From: Selenomonadaceae bacterium
GTDB taxonomy: Bacteria; Bacillota; Negativicutes; Selenomonadales; Selenomonadaceae
Length of the DNA: 34,950 nucleotides
Reading direction: 5' to 3'
Assembly (NCBI GenBank): GCA_017635875.1
Contig: JAGBKP010000194.1
Span: 1 to 34,950, forward strand
The notes under the pieces are model-generated. The model was not told the origin of the DNA. It saw only the letters and a list, made by a program, of their open reading frames with translations, and did not search any database. The translations under genes were made by a program, and so were the position numbers. Positions 1 to 7,846 of the stretch are shown one piece after another. Each line of letters starts with the position of its first letter. Position 1 is the first letter of the stretch.

Positions 1-30
1 AAAAGTACCAAAAGAAAAAAAGAAAAAGAA
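1..30 (+). repeat. Triplex-type mirror/inverted repeat, cut by left edge (element 0)
   Basis: Only the 3' end of the element is in the window. Bases 1-9 are the end of the first purine arm plus the GTACC linker. Bases 10-30 are the second purine arm of 21 bases, with G at arm positions 5, 13 and 19. This matches the layout of the complete element at 20013-20086, which has the same arm length and linker. It faces element 1 (71-204) across an AT-rich spacer containing CTAATCAATAGAG at 48-60. Confidence 0.75.
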
Positions 31-70
31 TTTTAATATTAAAAAAACTAATCAATAGAGTTTGATAAAA

Positions 71-204
71 TTTTCTTTCTCTCTTTTCTTCTTTGTTACT
101 TTCATACAATATCTTAGTGCTTTAGCACTTAGATATTGCTGTGCTTCGTGAGTACTTCTTTTCTTTCTTTCTTTTATAAAAGAAAGAGAGAAAAGAAGAA
201 AGTA
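71..204 (-). repeat. Triplex-type repeat with hairpin insert (element 1)
   Basis: The purine strand is the minus strand. On the plus strand a 24-base pyrimidine arm (71-94) is followed by the linker GTTAC (95-99). An insert then carries an imperfect hairpin (about 106-137), and the second pyrimidine arm (155-175) pairs with the purine arm 178-201 across a two-base loop. The arm 71-94 is the exact mirror of the complement of 178-201 over 24 of 24 positions. The inner pyrimidine arm has one mismatch and is shortened by the insert. The element ends 30 bases before the start codon of the PII gene. Confidence 0.85.
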
Positions 205-233
205 AAGAATTGATAACTTAAGGAGGAAGTTTA

Positions 234-608
234 ATGAAACTTACGAAAATAGATATTGTAACGCGTCCCGAGAAACTCGACGAGTTAAAGGAAGCGTTAA
301 ACGCTATCGGCGTGCTTGGAATGACGGTAAGTCAAGTGTATGGCTGCGGACTACAGAAGGGGCATAAAGAAGTTTACAGAGGTCAGTCCTATGAAATAAA
401 CCTAGTGCCAAAGATAAAACTTGAAACCGTGGTATGCGAAGTGCCTGTTGAAAGCGTGCTAAAAGCCGCAGAAAGCGTTCTTCGCACGGGGAAAATGGGC
501 GACGGCAAGATTTTTGTCTACGAACTTACGGACGCTGTTCGTATCCGCACAGGGCAAAGAGGCGCGGACGCCATTAAGGATATACCGGGCGAAACGCCCG
601 AAAAATAG
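234..608 (+). CDS. PII nitrogen regulatory protein (GlnB/GlnK family)
   Basis: This is a small cytoplasmic signal protein of 124 residues that senses ATP/ADP and 2-oxoglutarate and controls nitrogen metabolism by binding target proteins. The family signature is clear: the N-terminal beta strand, GMTV near residue 29, QKGH at 41-44, then the T-loop with YRGQSY and Tyr53 at the place of the uridylylated Tyr51 of E. coli GlnB. GKMGDGKIF follows near residue 86, then RIRTG. The start has a strong AGGAGG site at 220-226. No ammonium transporter or glutamine synthetase gene is next to it, so GlnB and GlnK cannot be told apart. The leader region begins directly after triplex-type element 1, and the gene ends at a terminator shared with convergent folB. 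Confidence 0.95.
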   Translation: MKLTKIDIVTRPEKLDELKEALNAIGVLGMTVSQVYGCGLQKGHKEVYRGQSYEINLVPKIKLETVVCEVPVESVLKAAESVLRTGKMGDGKIFVYELTDAVRIRTGQRGADAIKDIPGETPEK

Positions 609-616
609 GCATAACA

Positions 617-654
617 AAAAAAGAGCCGTCACATCCGGACAGCTCTTTTTTTAT
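617..654. terminator. Bidirectional intrinsic terminator between PII gene and folB
   Basis: The stem AGAGC/GCTCT (622-626 with 642-646) continues after one mismatch with GTC/GAC. It is flanked by an A-run on the left and a run of eight T on the right, so it can end transcripts from both convergent genes. Confidence 0.8.
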
Positions 655-1017
655 TTATTTTCTTGTTCTCGTTGTTTCGACTTCAATGTAATCAATAGGT
701 CCCGCGATAGGTACGGAGGGCTTTCTTATCGTTGCCGTTACCGAGCTTATGTTGGGGTATCTCTCCAAGAGTTTATCGCCTATATGCGCGGAAAGCGAAA
801 TTAAGAGCTGATAACGCTGATGTTTTACAGCTTCTCCTACGATGTCGTAAACAGCCGCAGAATCAACGGCATCGTTTACGCTGTCGGTCTCGATAGCCTT
901 TGTGTCGTCCATTTCGATTTCAACGTCAATAAAGAATTTTTGCCCCTGCTCGCGCTCGTATTCGTAAAAACCATGAAATCCATAAAACATCATATTTTGA
1001 ATACGAATCTTTGCCAT
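655..1017 (-). CDS. folB: Dihydroneopterin aldolase
   Basis: FolB converts 7,8-dihydroneopterin to 6-hydroxymethyl-dihydropterin and glycolaldehyde in folate synthesis. The 120-residue product has the family pattern: the YGFHGFYEYEREQGQKF segment near the N-terminus, the DVEIEMD strand, a central AAVYDIV helix, and the C-terminal IRKPSVPIAGPIDYIEVE strand. I chose the ATG at 1017 because AAGGAG lies eight bases upstream. A GTG three codons earlier (1026) overlaps that ribosome site and is unlikely. No other folate genes are adjacent, so it seems to be a single-gene unit convergent with the PII gene. Confidence 0.92.
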   Translation of the reverse strand: MAKIRIQNMMFYGFHGFYEYEREQGQKFFIDVEIEMDDTKAIETDSVNDAVDSAAVYDIVGEAVKHQRYQLLISLSAHIGDKLLERYPNISSVTATIRKPSVPIAGPIDYIEVETTRTRK

Positions 1018-1070
1018 AACGGTCACTCCTTATATAAAATTACTCAAAATAATTTCTGAAAATTAAATTC

Positions 1071-1099
1071 GTGACAAACACAAAAAATCCTGCTAGAAT
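1071..1099 (+). promoter_or_regulatory. Sigma-70-type promoter for the small ORF and MBL gene
   Basis: A -35 box GTGACA (1071-1076), a 17-base spacer and a -10 box TAGAAT (1094-1099) lie just upstream of the small ORF at 1136. Confidence 0.65.
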
Positions 1100-1135
1100 A
1101 TTGTAAAAAATTTAGAATATTTAGAAGGTGAAACA

Positions 1136-1225
1136 ATGTTTGAATATATAGGAGATATTGTGTTGCTCGTGGTGATTTGTTTGGGGATATATTATTCTCT
1201 CGGCGAAGAATTGTTTTATGATTGA
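1136..1225 (+). CDS. Putative 29-residue small membrane protein
   Basis: The reading frame runs from ATG at 1136 to TGA at 1225. It encodes a short acidic/polar start, then a hydrophobic stretch DIVLLVVICLGIYY (about residues 7-20) that could span the membrane, then an acidic tail. It has a good ribosome site (AAGGTG, five bases before the ATG) and sits about 37 bases after a well-formed promoter. It is followed after 38 bases by the MBL-fold hydrolase gene, so the two may share a transcript. I do not recognise the family. Such short frames can occur by chance, but promoter, ribosome site and hydrophobic core together favour a real gene. Confidence 0.55.
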   Translation: MFEYIGDIVLLVVICLGIYYSLGEELFYD

Positions 1226-1263
1226 TTGTATCTAAACCGTAAATTTATGGAGGTTTTGCTACT

Positions 1264-1887
1264 ATGCAAATAATACCTGTACCGGTATGCAAGGATATTG
1301 ACGAGTTTGCGTATTTTTACGCGGCGGACGATAATTCTGCCGCGCTGATAGACCCCGGCGCAGAGCCGGAGAAACTCAAGAGTGTTGCGAAAGAATACGA
1401 TTTAAAGTTAAAAGCTATACTTATCACACACGGTCACGCGGATCATATAGGCGCGGCTGAAGAACTTGCAGAGTTTTACAATGCGCCGATATACATTGGC
1501 GTCGGCGGAAAAAGTTATACAAGCGACCCAAAGAAAAATCTTTCGTATTTTATGAGCGGACACATACAATTTGACAATGTTATAGAAAAAGACGACGGCG
1601 ATATTATAGAAATTGGCGAAAATTGCAAACTTAAAATAATAGCAACTCCCGGGCATACTTTAGACGGCGCAACGTATTACGACGAGGTAAACGGTATCGC
1701 TTTTGTGGGCGATACTATTTTTGAAGGAAGTTACGGCAGAACGGATTTCTACGGAGGCAATGAAGAAACTCTGTTTAAAAGCATAAGGGAAAAAATTTTT
1801 GCTCTGCCGGATAATACTAAACTTTTTTCGGGTCACTCAAGACCTACTACTGTTGAAGTTGAAAAGACAAGAAATTTTTATAATTAA
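1264..1887 (+). CDS. MBL-fold metallo-hydrolase (glyoxalase II-like)
   Basis: This is a 207-residue soluble metallo-beta-lactamase-fold hydrolase. The zinc-binding motif THGHADH is at residues 55-61, with further ligands in TPGHT (His131), VGDTIF (Asp150) and SGHS (His191). Length and motif order match the short glyoxalase II-like group (COG0491), which lacks the C-terminal helical domain of true hydroxyacylglutathione hydrolases. Its substrate is therefore not certain and may be another thioester. The start has GGAGG about nine bases upstream. The stop is nine bases before deoB, so the two genes are probably co-transcribed. Confidence 0.9.
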   Translation: MQIIPVPVCKDIDEFAYFYAADDNSAALIDPGAEPEKLKSVAKEYDLKLKAILITHGHADHIGAAEELAEFYNAPIYIGVGGKSYTSDPKKNLSYFMSGHIQFDNVIEKDDGDIIEIGENCKLKIIATPGHTLDGATYYDEVNGIAFVGDTIFEGSYGRTDFYGGNEETLFKSIREKIFALPDNTKLFSGHSRPTTVEVEKTRNFYN

Positions 1888-1896
1888 GGTGATATT

Positions 1897-3015
1897 ATGC
1901 GAGTATTTTTTATCGTGCTCGACAGTTTCGGGATAGGCGGCGCAAAAGACGCGGCTGCTTTTGGCGACGAGGGAGCAAATACGCTTTTGTCCCTTACGAA
2001 AACCGAAAATTTTAACGCGCCGAATTTGCAAAAATTGGGGCTTTTTAACATAGACGGATTGGAGTATAATCTAAAAGTTGATTCTCCTATAGCGTCTTAC
2101 GCGCGTATGCGAGAACTTTCCGCGGGCAAAGACACAACAGTTGGGCATTTTGAACTTATGGGCGCGGTTTCAAAAAGACCTTTTCCCACCTACCCAAACG
2201 GTTTCCCGAAAGAGATTATTGATAAACTTGAAGCCGCTTTCGGTCGGAAAATTCTTTGCAATAAACCCTATTCCGGAACTGCTGTGATAAACGATTACGG
2301 CGACAAGCACGTAAAAACCGGCGCGCTCATAGTTTATACTTCGGCTGACTCCGTGCTTCAAATAGCCGCCCATGAAGATGTTGTACCCGTAGACAAACTT
2401 TACGAATATTGCAAAATCGCAAGAGCGATTATGACGGGAGAACACGCGGTAGGACGCGTTATCGCAAGACCTTTTGTCGGAAGTAACGGGAACTATACGA
2501 GAACGCCTCGCCGTCACGATTTTTCAGTAACGCCGCCTTCTAAAACGGCGCTTGACGAACTTAAAGACAAAGGCTTTGATACCATAGGCGTCGGTAAAAC
2601 TTACGATATATTTGCGGGATGCGGAATCTCCGAAAGTCTCGGGGTAAACGAAAACAACGCGGACGGTATGAAGAAAACCGAAAACTTGCTCTCGCGCGAT
2701 TTTAACGGCATCGCTCTTATAAATTTGGTGGATTTTGATATGGTTTACGGTCACAGACGCGACTCCGTCGGCTACGCTAAAGCTATTATGGAATTTGACG
2801 CTTGGCTATATGGTTTCCTGCCGAAGTTAAAAACGGACGATACGCTTATAATAACGGCTGACCATGGTTGCGACCCCGATTTTAAAGGCACGGATCACAC
2901 CCGTGAAGACGTGCCTCTCCTCATATACAACAAAGGCGCGTCGCCAAAAAATTTGGGAACAGCGGATTCTTTCACTTTCGCGGCAGATTATGTAAGAAAA
3001 ATATTTGGGATTTAA
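1897..3015 (+). CDS. deoB: Phosphopentomutase
   Basis: DeoB interconverts ribose- or deoxyribose-1-phosphate and the 5-phosphate in nucleoside salvage. The 372-residue protein is an alkaline-phosphatase-superfamily enzyme. The first metal ligand Asp9 lies in FIVLDSFGIGG, the expected phosphorylated Thr in AGKDTTVGH (about residue 80), and the C-terminal metal site in TADHGCDPDFKGTDHTRE. The start is an ATG with AAGGTG upstream, just after the MBL gene stop. No pyrimidine or purine phosphorylase gene is adjacent. The 3' side runs into an AT-rich region with a possible promoter and triplex-type element 2. Confidence 0.95.
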   Translation: MRVFFIVLDSFGIGGAKDAAAFGDEGANTLLSLTKTENFNAPNLQKLGLFNIDGLEYNLKVDSPIASYARMRELSAGKDTTVGHFELMGAVSKRPFPTYPNGFPKEIIDKLEAAFGRKILCNKPYSGTAVINDYGDKHVKTGALIVYTSADSVLQIAAHEDVVPVDKLYEYCKIARAIMTGEHAVGRVIARPFVGSNGNYTRTPRRHDFSVTPPSKTALDELKDKGFDTIGVGKTYDIFAGCGISESLGVNENNADGMKKTENLLSRDFNGIALINLVDFDMVYGHRRDSVGYAKAIMEFDAWLYGFLPKLKTDDTLIITADHGCDPDFKGTDHTREDVPLLIYNKGASPKNLGTADSFTFAADYVRKIFGI

Positions 3016-3057
3016 AGAGGAATTTTTAGATTTTTGTTGAAAAAAGTAGAAAGAGAC

Positions 3058-3084
3058 TTGATATATAAAATAAAAAAATATAAT
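3058..3084 (+). promoter_or_regulatory. Possible promoter upstream of element 2
   Basis: TTGATA at 3058-3063 and TATAAT at 3079-3084 are separated by 15 bases, which is shorter than ideal. If used, triplex-type element 2 would be in the 5' leader of the gene at 3240. Confidence 0.3.
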
Positions 3085-3114
3085 GAATAATCTTGAAATT
3101 TAAAACTGATAAAA

Positions 3115-3194
3115 TTTTTTCTTTTCTCTTTTTCTTTGCTACTTTCTTTTTCTCTTTTCTTTTTTATAAAAAAGAAAAGAGAAAAAGAAAGTAG
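3115..3194 (-). repeat. Triplex-type mirror/inverted repeat (element 2)
   Basis: On the plus strand the pyrimidine arm 3115-3137 (23 bases), linker GCTAC (3138-3142), pyrimidine arm 3143-3165, a two-base loop and purine arm 3168-3190 follow each other. The two pyrimidine arms are exact mirror images (23/23), and 3143-3165 is fully complementary to 3168-3190. The CTAC/GTAG ends extend the duplex. The arm sequence is identical to element 5a at 17.6 kb. It ends 45 bases before the start codon at 3240. Confidence 0.93.
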
Positions 3195-3239
3195 GGTTTT
3201 TAAAAATATCTTACAGAAAATTCATAAGAAGGTGTTTTT

Positions 3240-3599
3240 ATGAAAAATTTATTGTCAACTGCGCTTGTTTTAATACCAAGCGTTGCGTTTGCCGCTCCTA
3301 TGCCGCCGGCGGAAGAAATGAAGGTGGAGCCGCGTCTGTTTTCGCCTATGATGACGGATGTCTTCGTAGTCCTTTGCTTTATTATGAGCTTTATTTTAAT
3401 CGGCGCGGTTATTTACCTATATTTGCAAAATCAAAATTTCAAATCCCACGGCAAGAAGATAAACAGCATTTCAAGGGATTTAAAAGCCGCCATAGCGGAA
3501 CTTCACAACATCAACGCCTATCTTTTCCCCAGCAAGGATAAAGAGGAAAAAAAAACAGTAACGCCTCCTCCTAAAGAGGAAAATCCGCCAAAACCGTAA
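3240..3599 (+). CDS. Membrane-anchored protein, N-terminal part of a split gene
   Basis: The 119-residue product starts with a signal-peptide-like segment that ends in SVAFA followed by AAPMPP, then a membrane segment at about residues 40-62 (VFVVLCFIMSFILIGAVIYL). A short helical stretch and a Lys/Glu/Pro-rich linker ending in NPPKP follow. The start has AAGGTG six to seven bases upstream. The stop at 3597-3599 is suspicious, because the next frame is open from 3575 and continues with a well-formed domain up to 4009. One extra G at 3596 would join both parts into one protein of about 256 residues. I do not recognise the family. Confidence 0.7.
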   Translation: MKNLLSTALVLIPSVAFAAPMPPAEEMKVEPRLFSPMMTDVFVVLCFIMSFILIGAVIYLYLQNQNFKSHGKKINSISRDLKAAIAELHNINAYLFPSKDKEEKKTVTPPPKEENPPKP

Positions 3600-3652
3600 A
3601 AAGAGAGGTTTGGCAGGAATTTATCGACGCGTACAACAATTTAGCTAACAGT

Positions 3653-4009
3653 ATGGAAGTGCCAAAGGCAGACATTGCTTGCGAAAACTTCATAAAAGAG
3701 CATAATTTGTCACTCTTCAAATTAGAAAGCAAAACCGAAGGACAACCGCCCGTATTTGCGCAAGGCGATAAAACCGCCGCTTATTGGGGATATCAAATTC
3801 CAAACGAGGAGCGTTTTGCGGTGGTTGTCAGCCCGAAACTTACCTTCGACGAAAAACTCTACAAAGAAGGCGGCTTGAAGGAAAGTTTCGCCTCCAACTT
3901 TGAAGATATGAAAGAAATTCAAAAAGTAGCCGTAAAAATCCCCGCGATTATGACGAAAAAAGACGGGAAATACATAATAAATCAACCCGGACTTTTAAGA
4001 TTTTCTTAA
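3653..4009 (+). CDS. C-terminal domain of the split membrane-anchored protein
   Basis: The frame is open from 3575. Before the first ATG (3653) it reads VKREVWQEFIDAYNNLANS, which looks like real protein, and that ATG has no ribosome site. The segment is therefore most likely the continuation of the gene at 3240 after a one-base deletion, or by a -1 frameshift, rather than a separate gene. From 3653 to the end it is a 118-residue acidic/basic mixed domain without membrane segments. In the joined protein it would be held outside the membrane anchor by the proline linker. Function unknown. Confidence 0.6.
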   Translation: MEVPKADIACENFIKEHNLSLFKLESKTEGQPPVFAQGDKTAAYWGYQIPNEERFAVVVSPKLTFDEKLYKEGGLKESFASNFEDMKEIQKVAVKIPAIMTKKDGKYIINQPGLLRFS

Positions 4010-4010
4010 A

Positions 4011-4081
4011 ACCGTTCTTTTCTTTTTCTCTTTTTTATAAAAAAGAGAAAAAGAAAAGAACCAAAAGAAAAAGAGAAAAAA
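4011..4081 (+). repeat. Triplex-type mirror/inverted repeat (element 3)
   Basis: The pyrimidine arm 4015-4036 (22 bases), a two-base loop, the complementary purine arm 4039-4060 and linker CC are followed by the second purine arm 4063-4081. That arm is the exact mirror of the first over 19/19 positions, with G at 5, 11 and 13. The outer tetramer is GTTC paired with GAAC, where related copies have GTAC with GTAC, a compensatory change. It lies between the 3' ends of two convergent genes. Confidence 0.9.
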
Positions 4082-4090
4082 TTTTAATAA

Positions 4091-4131
4091 AAAATACTCC
4101 CAAAGATGCGAAAATCTTTAGGAGTGTTTTT
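4091..4131. terminator. Bidirectional terminator between the split gene and addA
   Basis: The stem ACTCC plus AAAGAT pairs with ATCTTT plus GGAGT (about 4096-4125) with one C/A mismatch. It is flanked by A-rich sequence on the left and seven T on the right. Confidence 0.8.
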
Positions 4132-7100
4132 TTATACGCTTATAATTTTTCCTACGCTTAACAAATAAATATAACTCTCGTTGACTTTTCGTTTTAGAAT
4201 TTCTTCTGCGGCTTCCCTGTAGAGAGAAATTTGAATAGAGTAGCGTTCTTTTATTGTTTTGACGCTTGACGTATTGTCTGTTTTATAATCGACTAAAACA
4301 AGTTTGTCGCTTTCGTCTATAAAGAGTAAATCTATTATGCCTTGCGTTATTATTTTTTCGTTTTGGGCTTCTTTATAAATTCTTTCGGCGTTTATAAATC
4401 TGCTGAACGGCAGCTCTTTATAAACGCTTTTTGCTTGCTTTAAACGCTCTCCTATATCGGAATGAAAAAAGCTCAAAACATTATTTAAGTTTATGCGTTT
4501 TTCGTCCTCTTTTTTTATAATATCGCGCGTCAATAATCTTTTAATTTCCTCTTTAACGCTTCCTAAATCATTAGCATTTTTATGGTCGATATGTTCCATA
4601 ACGCTGTGCATAAGCGTGCCGTATTCGGTACTTGTAAGTTTGGCGTTTTCCTGTAAAAATTCGGGACGATTATAAACTGCTTCTTCTTTAAAAATGTTTT
4701 CGGAATCAGATTCAATTTCAAGAAAACGACGCTTTAATTCCGTAACGGAAATTTTGCCTTTTGCCTCGCTTAAACCTTTAAAATCATACTTCCAATTTAA
4801 AATATTTTCTACCTCTTTTTTGTAAATTGTTTGTGGCAAATTTTCGTTGTTTTTGATTTTAATAAGAGTATCGTCGTAATCTAAAACTATGTCGTCCGTA
4901 TCTTTTGAAAACGGCGAAAAAATATTTATTTCCCATTTTGAATTATCATTGTAATTCAAGAATTTTACCGGCGTTTCGTAACATTCTGCGGCTTCTCTTA
5001 AAACTTCTCCGTCGGGGTGACGAATTAAGGACATTACTAAAAAATCTAAAAAAGAGCTTGCGTTAAAACTTTGAAAAGAAGGAAGTTTTACGTTTGTACT
5101 TTTTACATACGCGGAATATCTCTTTAACTTTTTTTGAAAACTTTCCTCTCCTTTTGCGCTGCCAATCATTATAAGTTTTTCTCGCGCCCGCGTCATAGCG
5201 ACGTAAAATACGCGAAGTTCTTCCGCCAAGTTTTCGGCAAAAATTTTTGAAGATATGGCGACTCTCGGGAACGTCGGGTACCTATACGAAGAATCCGTAT
5301 CTATAAAATAAGGGCCTAAACCTAATTTTGAATGAATCAAAAGGTCTGCCGAAGTATCGAGTAAATTCCAACTTTTGCCTAAATCCGCCAAAATTACCAC
5401 GGGAAATTCAAGCCCTTTGCTCTTATGAATACTCATAATTCTGACGGCGTTTTCATTTTCCGATACCGTCTTTGCGGAGGATAAATCCGTATTTGTTTTT
5501 TCTATTTTTTTGACAAATTCCAAAAAGCGGAAAAGCCCTCTGTAATCGGTTTCTTCATAAGATGCGGCGCGATCGATTAAAAGCCGCAAATTTCCCTGTC
5601 GAACGGAGCCGTTCGGGAGCGCGCCGATATAATCGTAAAGTCCCGTTTCGTTATAGAGTAAAAATAGTAAATCCGCCACGGAATTTTCTCTTGAAAGAGT
5701 TTTAAAGCGGGATAATTTTTCCAAGAAAATTGCGATTTTATTTTTTAGATTTTCGTCTAAATCAGATTCAATAGATGTTGAAAAAATGAGCGCGCCGAAC
5801 AAATCGTCGTCTTCTTTTTGCAACCTCACTTGCGCTATTTCTTCATAACTAAAATTTCCGATAGGCGACGCTAAAACTGCGGCAAGAGGTATGTCTTGAC
5901 GGGAATTGTGCAAAATCGTAAGAAGCGAAAGAGTTAGCCTTATTTCTGTATTTGCGAAAAATCCGCCGTCAATAGTCGCGTGGGCCGGAATATCGTAAGC
6001 GCGCAAAATTTCCAAAATAGTTTCCGCTTTATTTTGGACGGAACGGAGCAAAATTACAATATCTCTGTATGAAATTTGACGGTATTTCTTCGTTTCTTTA
6101 TCAAAAACCATTCGCTTTTCCGCGATAAGTTTTTTTATTTGTTTTGCAATATAATGCGCCTCTTCTTCAAGAGGTGAAATCTCATCTTTTTCGTTTTCTT
6201 CCCCCTCTTTTTCCTTGTCGGTTTTTCTTACAAAAATCGTAAGTTCTATCGGGCTTTTTAAAGAATTTTCAATTTCGGGATAATTTGCGCCAAGGTAAAG
6301 CGCTTCTTCTTTTCCGTAATTTAATTCCATTGTTTCTTCATTCATCACTTGAGAAAAAATAAAATTTATCGCGGAAATAACTTCCTCTCTGCTCCTAAAA
6401 TTTTTCGCCAAATCTATGCGGGCAAAATTTTCGCCCAAAGCGTTGTACTCGCGATATTTTTTTAAGAACAGCGAAGGATCTGCAAGTCTAAAACGATATA
6501 TGCTCTGCTTTACATCACCCACGCAAAAGAGTTTTGCGCCGCCCGCCTTTGTCAAAAGCGAGATTAACGCCTCTTGCGCGCCGCTTGTGTCTTGATATTC
6601 GTCTATCATAATCTCTTTGAATTTTTCGCCGATAGATATTGCAATTTTTGAAGGTTTTATTATTCCTTCATTATATGCTTCTTCGTCCGTTAAAAGTTTT
6701 AAAGCGTAATGCTCTAAATCGGAAAAATCCAATATGTTTTTGGCGCGTTTTAAATTTGAATATTTTTCCTCAAATCCGTTTACAAGCCTAATGAGTTCCG
6801 CCATATCTTTTGACGCGATTTTTAAATTTTCTATATATTCTTTTTCGTCTATCTGAAAGTATTTTTCCTTTAAATTTTTAACAATATCCTTATAATAATC
6901 CCTCGGATTTTTTACTATGTTTTGAATAAGAATTTTCGTTTCATCGTCCGCTCCCCTTACGGTCGGAAGTCTTGTGAAATTCGCCGCCGAAAATGCGGCT
7001 GACAGCGCGGAAAAATCCTTTTCGTTAAGAGCGTTTAAAATATTTTCAAGCTGAAAAATATCGTCTTTTACGGTATCAAAAAAAGTTTCAAGGGAAAATT

Positions 7101-7818
7101 CCTCCGCTTTTTCAAGCGCGATTTTTGCGGTTTCAAAAGCGTCTTGCATTTGAATTTTAATATCTTTTTCAACTGTTTCGTACCATATCGTATCACTTAA
7201 TTTTGTATCTTCGGTTAAATTTAAAATATCCCTAACAAAGTTAAGCCATTTTTTAGGATTTCTTTCGCTTCTTGAAAATTCATAGAGCCGCATAACGAGC
7301 TGATAGAGTTTCGTATCTCCTCTTGCGTCCCCTCCGTAAGCGTCGGTGAAACGCACAAAAGCCTCGCTGCCTTTTTCGTATTCTTCTTCAAAAAGAGAAG
7401 TTATCGCGTCGTCTTTTATAAGCCGAAGTTCTTCTTCCCCTCCCATTCTAAATTCCGGATCTAAATCCAAAAGCGAAAAATTCAGACGGATAATTCTTTG
7501 ACAAAAAGAATGCAGAGTGGAAATATTTGCGCCGGAAAGCAAAATTTTTTGACGCTCCAATACCGCGATTGTATTTTCGTCTGTTTCCGTCTCAAGTTTA
7601 TTCGATATTGCGTTTTCGATTCTTTCGAGCATTTCGTCCGCCGCTGCATGCGTGAAAGTAAGAGCTAAAATTTCATCTACGTTTACATTTCCTTCGAGAA
7701 TTTTTCTTATGATTCTTTCAACAAGCACCGCAGTTTTTCCCGACCCCGCCGCCGCCGCCACAAGCAAATTTTTATCTTCCGTGTTTATTGCAAGCTCTTG
7801 TTCATCCGTCCACGCCAT
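4132..7818 (-). CDS. addA: ATP-dependent helicase/nuclease subunit A
   Basis: AddA is the UvrD-type 3'-5' helicase and nuclease subunit of the AddAB complex, which resects double-strand breaks up to a Chi-like site for RecA-dependent repair. The 1228 residues start with the Q-motif region and Walker A AAAAGSGKT (21-29). Later come DEYQDT (motif II), GDVKQSIYRFR, SIHKSKGLEFPVV and FYVAMTRAREKL. The C-terminal RecB-like nuclease has IDLLFID and LVLVDYKTD near the end. Length is normal for the family. It lies downstream of addB in the same direction, but 276 bases with two triplex-type elements separate them, which is unusual for this gene pair. The start ATG at 7818 follows AAGGAGAAT. Confidence 0.97.
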   Translation of the reverse strand: MAWTDEQELAINTEDKNLLVAAAAGSGKTAVLVERIIRKILEGNVNVDEILALTFTHAAADEMLERIENAISNKLETETDENTIAVLERQKILLSGANISTLHSFCQRIIRLNFSLLDLDPEFRMGGEEELRLIKDDAITSLFEEEYEKGSEAFVRFTDAYGGDARGDTKLYQLVMRLYEFSRSERNPKKWLNFVRDILNLTEDTKLSDTIWYETVEKDIKIQMQDAFETAKIALEKAEEFSLETFFDTVKDDIFQLENILNALNEKDFSALSAAFSAANFTRLPTVRGADDETKILIQNIVKNPRDYYKDIVKNLKEKYFQIDEKEYIENLKIASKDMAELIRLVNGFEEKYSNLKRAKNILDFSDLEHYALKLLTDEEAYNEGIIKPSKIAISIGEKFKEIMIDEYQDTSGAQEALISLLTKAGGAKLFCVGDVKQSIYRFRLADPSLFLKKYREYNALGENFARIDLAKNFRSREEVISAINFIFSQVMNEETMELNYGKEEALYLGANYPEIENSLKSPIELTIFVRKTDKEKEGEENEKDEISPLEEEAHYIAKQIKKLIAEKRMVFDKETKKYRQISYRDIVILLRSVQNKAETILEILRAYDIPAHATIDGGFFANTEIRLTLSLLTILHNSRQDIPLAAVLASPIGNFSYEEIAQVRLQKEDDDLFGALIFSTSIESDLDENLKNKIAIFLEKLSRFKTLSRENSVADLLFLLYNETGLYDYIGALPNGSVRQGNLRLLIDRAASYEETDYRGLFRFLEFVKKIEKTNTDLSSAKTVSENENAVRIMSIHKSKGLEFPVVILADLGKSWNLLDTSADLLIHSKLGLGPYFIDTDSSYRYPTFPRVAISSKIFAENLAEELRVFYVAMTRAREKLIMIGSAKGEESFQKKLKRYSAYVKSTNVKLPSFQSFNASSFLDFLVMSLIRHPDGEVLREAAECYETPVKFLNYNDNSKWEINIFSPFSKDTDDIVLDYDDTLIKIKNNENLPQTIYKKEVENILNWKYDFKGLSEAKGKISVTELKRRFLEIESDSENIFKEEAVYNRPEFLQENAKLTSTEYGTLMHSVMEHIDHKNANDLGSVKEEIKRLLTRDIIKKEDEKRINLNNVLSFFHSDIGERLKQAKSVYKELPFSRFINAERIYKEAQNEKIITQGIIDLLFIDESDKLVLVDYKTDNTSSVKTIKERYSIQISLYREAAEEILKRKVNESYIYLLSVGKIISV

Positions 7819-7846
7819 TTTTATTCTCCTTATTGTTTTAAATTCT

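Noticed and set aside
3115-3194. Repeats read as ordinary intrinsic terminators
   Set aside because: The long stems lack a following T-run on either strand and carry a third mirror arm, and several lie just before start codons. Some effect on termination is still possible.
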